Positions 59,701-64,000 of a stretch of DNA of 64,000 bases are shown one piece after another; the first letter of the stretch is position 1, and each line of letters starts with the position of its first letter. The notes beneath the pieces are model-generated. The model was not told the origin of the DNA and made no database searches. It saw nothing but the letters and a program-made list of their open reading frames with translations. The position numbers and the translations under genes were made by a program. The stretch spans positions 1,363,775 through 1,427,774 of the forward strand of contig QANU01006828.1 of the NCBI GenBank assembly GCA_003254905.1, in the 5' to 3' direction. The DNA comes from Nissolia schottii (lineage: Eukaryota; Streptophyta; Magnoliopsida; Fabales; Fabaceae).

Positions 59701-61363
59701 CTGTGTACTGTGGTAAGATGAAAGATGGTAACCACGTTGCGGTCAAGATGTTTTCTCCATCATCATCCCAGGGACCAAAGGAATTTCGGGCTGAGGTAAT
59801 TACATAGTTCATTGATTTCAATGGAAATTTAACGTTATCATCAGCTGAAAATAATCATGACTTGCAGGCTGAGCTCTTGATGACGGTTCATCACAAGAAT
59901 TTGGTATCTTTTGTTGGTTACTGTGATGATGATAATAAGATGGCACTCATATATGAATACATGGCCAATGGCAACCTTAAAGATTATCTCTTAGGTTAGA
60001 TCCTTACACTGCTCTACACTTTGTGCCTTATTTCTTTGTTTGCAATATTTATGGCAACATTTTGTAGTATTTGAATAAAGAGAGCACGTTGTTGCAAAGC
60101 TGATATATCATGGTTGCAGGTAGAAGTTCACATTGCTTGAGCTGGGAAAGGAGACTTCAGATAGCGATCGATGCAGCAGAGGGTCAAATATATCTTCACT
60201 TTTGGCTTTCAAATTCTCTTGCTAATTGGTTTTGACATTATACTTAATTTCACATTGATTCCAAATGTCACTATGGTCTCTAATTTATTGTATATGATAA
60301 AAAAAAAAAAATGAAATTCTGCTTGTGAACACAGTTTTGGTATTCAACAAAAGGAAGAAATGTTTTAAACTATGACCATGTTGCTGTGATTGCATTATTT
60401 TGCGAAGTTGTTGTGATGTTTGATGAATGAAATGTTTTTTGACTTGAAGGACTGGATTACCTACACCATGGATGCAAACCACCTATAATACACAGAGATG
60501 TGAAGTCGGCTAACATTCTTTTAAATGACGAATTAGAAGCTAAGATAGCAGATTTCGGCCTCTCCAAGGTGTTTAGGAATGAAAATCAGAATGCATTATC
60601 TGCAGTCATTCGGAATGATAGCAAAAATGCAGAATCTACTGTCATGGGCACCACAGGGTACCTTGACCCAGAGTAAGTCCCCATCAACAGCATTAGCTTT
60701 ATTATGGTATTTTTGTTTCTACTTGTTTGGCAAAATAATCACTTTTATTAACTAAGTAAAACCATTTTCATCTTTTCAGTCAGAGCTAAATTGTAAGAAG
60801 ATCAATTTTTTTAATCACTTTTTTAGTATCCGAAACAAATTCACCCTCAATAAAACATTTTCATATAACTAGAGCATGAGAACCATATTGAACTTTCTAA
60901 GTAAAACCCAACTACATTGTCCATTTTATTCAGGTACTTCAAACTGCGGAACTTGAACGAGAAGAGTGACATCTATAGCTATGGAGTTGTTCTGTTGGAA
61001 CTAATCACAGGCCGGCCGGCGGTATTAAAAGGCGAGCAACTAATCCACATACTTGATTGGATAAGGCCTGAGCTCGAAAGAGGAGACTTGAGCAGGATAA
61101 TAGATCCAAGGCTCCAAGGCAAATTCGATGCAAGTTCAGGGTGGAAAGCTTTGACAATAGCAATGGCATGCACTGCATCAACCTCCATTCAGAGACCTAC
61201 AATGAGTGCTGTGATATCAGAGCTAAAGCAGTGTTTCAAGATGGAGATGCCTAGTTCTAGTGAAACAATTGTTGTCCCAAAAATAATGTATAGTGAATTT
61301 TATAGTTCTTCTGAAGCATATTCTATGGATAGTGAATCAATGACCTACCCTTTCCCAAGATAA
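56705..61363 (+). CDS. Malectin-like domain LRR receptor-like serine/threonine kinase (LRR-I type)
   Basis: Plasma-membrane receptor kinase, 896 residues. Exons: 56705-56789, 57296-58321, 58510-58648, 58732-58803, 58890-58961, 59040-59120, 59298-59446, 59572-59795, 59868-59994, 60120-60182, 60450-60672, 60934-61363, all GT-AG and in phase. Signal peptide [24 protein letters not shown]; malectin-like domain about residues 29-370 starting [12 protein letters not shown] and containing RNCYSL; linker with WMGDPC; two full LRRs plus a partial one on 72/72/81-base exons; transmembrane helix about 511-534; kinase with GKGGFG 579-584, VAVK Lys 600, HRD 694-696, DFG 714-716, then [11 protein letters not shown]. 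All catalytic residues are present, so it should be active. Ligand unknown; relatives act in symbiosis, immunity and growth. Same overall plan as Arabidopsis MEE39/IOS1-type kinases. Confidence 0.93.
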
Positions 61364-64000
61364 TGTGAGTATTTTCAGAGTCTATTGTTTGATTAGTTGA
61401 GGTCGGGCTAATTAGAAGTCTCATTCAAGCTATGTATAAGGTCATATTTATTTTCATATGACTGTAATGTGATCAATGAATCTACAAGTTTTCAAATAGT
61501 AAGTTTATAATGAAAGTTACAAGGATTTTCTCTCAATTTTGAGCAATATTTCCTATTCGATTTTGTTACATACGTCAAGAGCTCAAATAGCTAAACCTAC
61601 TAAGGAGAAGCTGGAACTCACCTCACTCACTTGCACTCGTCAACTGAAGAGGAGAGCTCCAAGCCCTCGTGCGGAGAGGAGGTCACAACGTAGGTCCAAG
61701 AGGAGAGTAGCCCACTAGGCATGCTCAAAGCCGCAAGCCCAAAACTCAGGACATGAACTCAAGCACTTATTCACACTCTTTAATACTGATCAAATCCTAA
61801 TGCTTACTTGAGCGTTAGAATGTCTTTGCACGCGATCACCTCTCTCTCACATAACACTAGGAACACTGCGTCAAGGTGTCTCCCCATCCATCTGTTCCCT
61901 ATTTGAATTACTCTCAAACAGGTTTCAAATGGTGCAGAGGAAAGAGTAAATAATCACGAGGCCGAGGTGAGCTGGTGATTGCCTATGAAATTCTACATTA
62001 GATAGTTTGATGTCTTCTATGGCATATATATGAAGTCATTGTCGTCGAAGATTATGATCATCATGGTTTCCTCCATTAGGATTCGGACTTGGCACCAAAC
62101 CTACACAAATGTCAAATTAATACTTGGTGTAATTAGCATCGGGTAGATCATAGATCGTAGAAGGTGGACGCATAGTAACAGTTATGGGTCACTCCCTCCC
62201 TGATTAGCATCGGTTTGAAGTGGAACAGCTACAAAATTTTAAATTAAAAAATTAAAAAAAAAATCTAAAATTAAAAATAAACCTGTCTCACTCTCATCAC
62301 ACTTGAAAGCTAACCACAAGACAACTCACTGTCACCGACAACGTGCTCAGGCGACGCTAGTATTCTCCGGTGGCGTCTTCGATAGCTTCCACCATCTTAA
62401 GTGGAAGTTAAAAATTCATCTTTATTCAGCTCCTCTCTAAATTTGTAGCTTGGAAAACAAGTAAGTTTTAACTTCCCTCGGTCAGCTAATTAATTATGAT
62501 GAATTCATCAAGTGTTTTATGATGATGTATCAATTTTTTCATAACTGAAAAGTATTACTATTTTATAAACTTTTCCGGCTGATATTATCTATCATTTAGA
62601 TATGGATAAGAGTTGGATTTCAAAGTGGCGAGATACTCAAGAATATAGGCTGCCCCAGAAATCAATTCATTTGGCCACTCCTTCAGGTAATTTCATTTTC
62701 AATTCTGTTTCATGTTCTTTTTCATTTGGCCACTGCTGAATCAAGTGATGAACAAATTGATGTTACATGATCATTATGATTTGATCCTAATAACTTATTA
62801 TCTCATCAATCTCATTAGAAAAACCACCATAAGAGAGAGGGGGCAATGGATTGAATTATCTGATGGACCTTCAGTTGAAACAATGGATTCTGTTCATACC
62901 TTGCGTCTGAATTTCAGAGTAGGACTGGGGTTGGTTATAGCAATCTATAATAATGACCTCAAATTTAAGTGTATGAAAATTAGTGTTGAATGTGTGTTTG
63001 AACCTGCACGTGATGTTTGAGGTAATGTTTTAGAGAATATGCATAGTTAATGGTTTTCCTTAGAGTTTTTAATTTCGTTCCTTACAAGTTGAAACTTGTT
63101 ATTATACTAAAAAAACTGGGATATATATGCAGGTTCATGTTCCTCTGTCTTGTTTGCTTGATGGTGTCCATTTATGGAAAATTTTCAGAATTGGTGTCGA
63201 AGTATACCACTCTCAAGATATGGGATTAGTTGCAATTGACAAGAATACATGCAGTTGCAACATCTTCTGACATGATGTTATCCTTTGTTGCCTTTCCAGT
63301 TGAAATTCCAGGCAAGTCTCAGTTGCGATATATATGAGTGAGTGAACAAGTTGGTTGTCTCTCTTTTACTTAATGTTTTTTTCTTGCTCACTGTAGGTGG
63401 TGTTTCTCCATCCTATTTACAATTATGCTTTTATATCATATGATATCGGTGGTTCAGTGGTTCGTGTTGCAGAGTTACTTTCAGGTGGGTTTATCTGTGT
63501 AATGTAATCAGAAAAATTTATATTACTTTAACGCAACATCATCCATCTTATCCAAATATGAGAGCAAAGTCTCCATTCTCACTTGACCAAATAGAGTACT
63601 ATTCATACTTTTATGATTTGCTAGTGCATCAATGTCCAAATTCTTTAGTCCCATCCACTTTCTGTCAAGAAATACTATAGGAGAACATGCCCTTATCATC
63701 AGTGTCGACGAAATGCCACTTGAAATTCTTCATCTACGAATAACTGCTTATTCCTCTTTCTGGCTTTGTTTGGTTTTACTTTTGACCTTCAAACACTTCT
63801 CCATGTTTTTAAAAGGTATAAATATAATAGAATTTGGTGATTTTGTAGGTGCCATTGATATTAGAATGTTTTGTGATAAATAAAGGTAAGGTATTTTGTT
63901 TCTTTCTCTACAATGTATGCCATAATTTTTCTCTTTGGGTATTTAGAATTGATTATATGGTATTAAGTTGAACTGGTTTTGCTTTGCTTCCCCCTCCCCC
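61364..64000. other. Right end of window, no gene recognised
   Basis: After the kinase 3' UTR comes a GC-richer patch at 61600-61990 (repeated GAGGAGAG words) that may be a repeat fragment. At 62602 MDKSWISKWRDTQEYR-like coding resembles the start of some CACTA-type transposon proteins but is cut off within 30 codons. From 62800 to 63890 there are short open stretches separated by plausible introns, but none matches a family I know. A gene running off the right edge cannot be excluded. Confidence 0.35.

Noticed and set aside
62602-62690. Possible CACTA transposon protein start (MDKSWISKWRDTQEYR)
   Set aside because: Too short, not followed by the expected family sequence, and no CACTA termini seen.

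Overview
The window is nuclear DNA of a flowering plant. It is AT-rich, with GT-AG introns, a plant gene set (arabinogalactan peptide, DYW-type PPR protein, malectin-like LRR receptor kinase, caffeoyl-CoA O-methyltransferase-like enzymes) and plant transposon relics in nearly every gap. The gene set is eudicot-like. A legume, possibly Arachis, is a guess from the style of the small terminal-inverted-repeat elements and of one LTR-like fragment. Single N characters at 4245, 5385 and 6552 and an exact 156-bp duplication between two of them indicate an unfinished or misjoined assembly in the first 7 kb.

Layout, left to right. Mitochondrial ATP synthase subunit g (941-2087, +). A low-quality gap region (2.3-7.3 kb) holding an unassigned exon-like piece and one MITE. 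A large IST1-like ESCRT-III regulator whose 5' coding exon is missing (7335-11264, +). An LTR-like fragment and a Harbinger-like transposase relic (12.8-13.5 kb). Two tandem O-methyltransferase genes (14232-19931 and 21657-23257, +); the first carries a decayed LINE with a second element nested inside it in its second intron. Deoxyhypusine synthase (28690-25865, -). A block of non-autonomous hAT-type elements with internal satellite and GC-rich leader sequence (30.1-32.5 kb). A LINE RNase H relic and a MITE just upstream of ribosomal protein eL31 (35905-36857, +), which converges on an intronless DYW PPR gene (39454-37463, -). An SNF7/VPS32 ESCRT-III subunit gene (41952-43964, +) with a MITE in an intron. 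An arabinogalactan peptide (46755-46248, -). A LINE 3' relic (48.1-49.0 kb). The meiotic recombination gene MND1 (53196-50960, -). A malectin-like LRR receptor kinase (56705-61363, +), followed by 2.6 kb in which no gene was recognised.

The genes are a typical plant mix of housekeeping, organelle and signalling functions, without operon logic. The nearest thing to a functional pair is the IST1-like protein and SNF7, both acting in ESCRT-III membrane remodelling, but they are 30 kb apart and the pairing is probably chance. No clearly new system was found. The most informative observations are three GC-AG introns in two genes, a start codon that forms the whole coding part of an exon (MND1), an Asn-to-Asp change at a predicted metal ligand in one of the tandem methyltransferases, an E2F-like site upstream of MND1, several MITEs with readable boundaries, and the assembly fault. 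Exon boundaries were worked out by hand from splice signals, reading phase and remembered family conservation; no alignment or transcript data were available.
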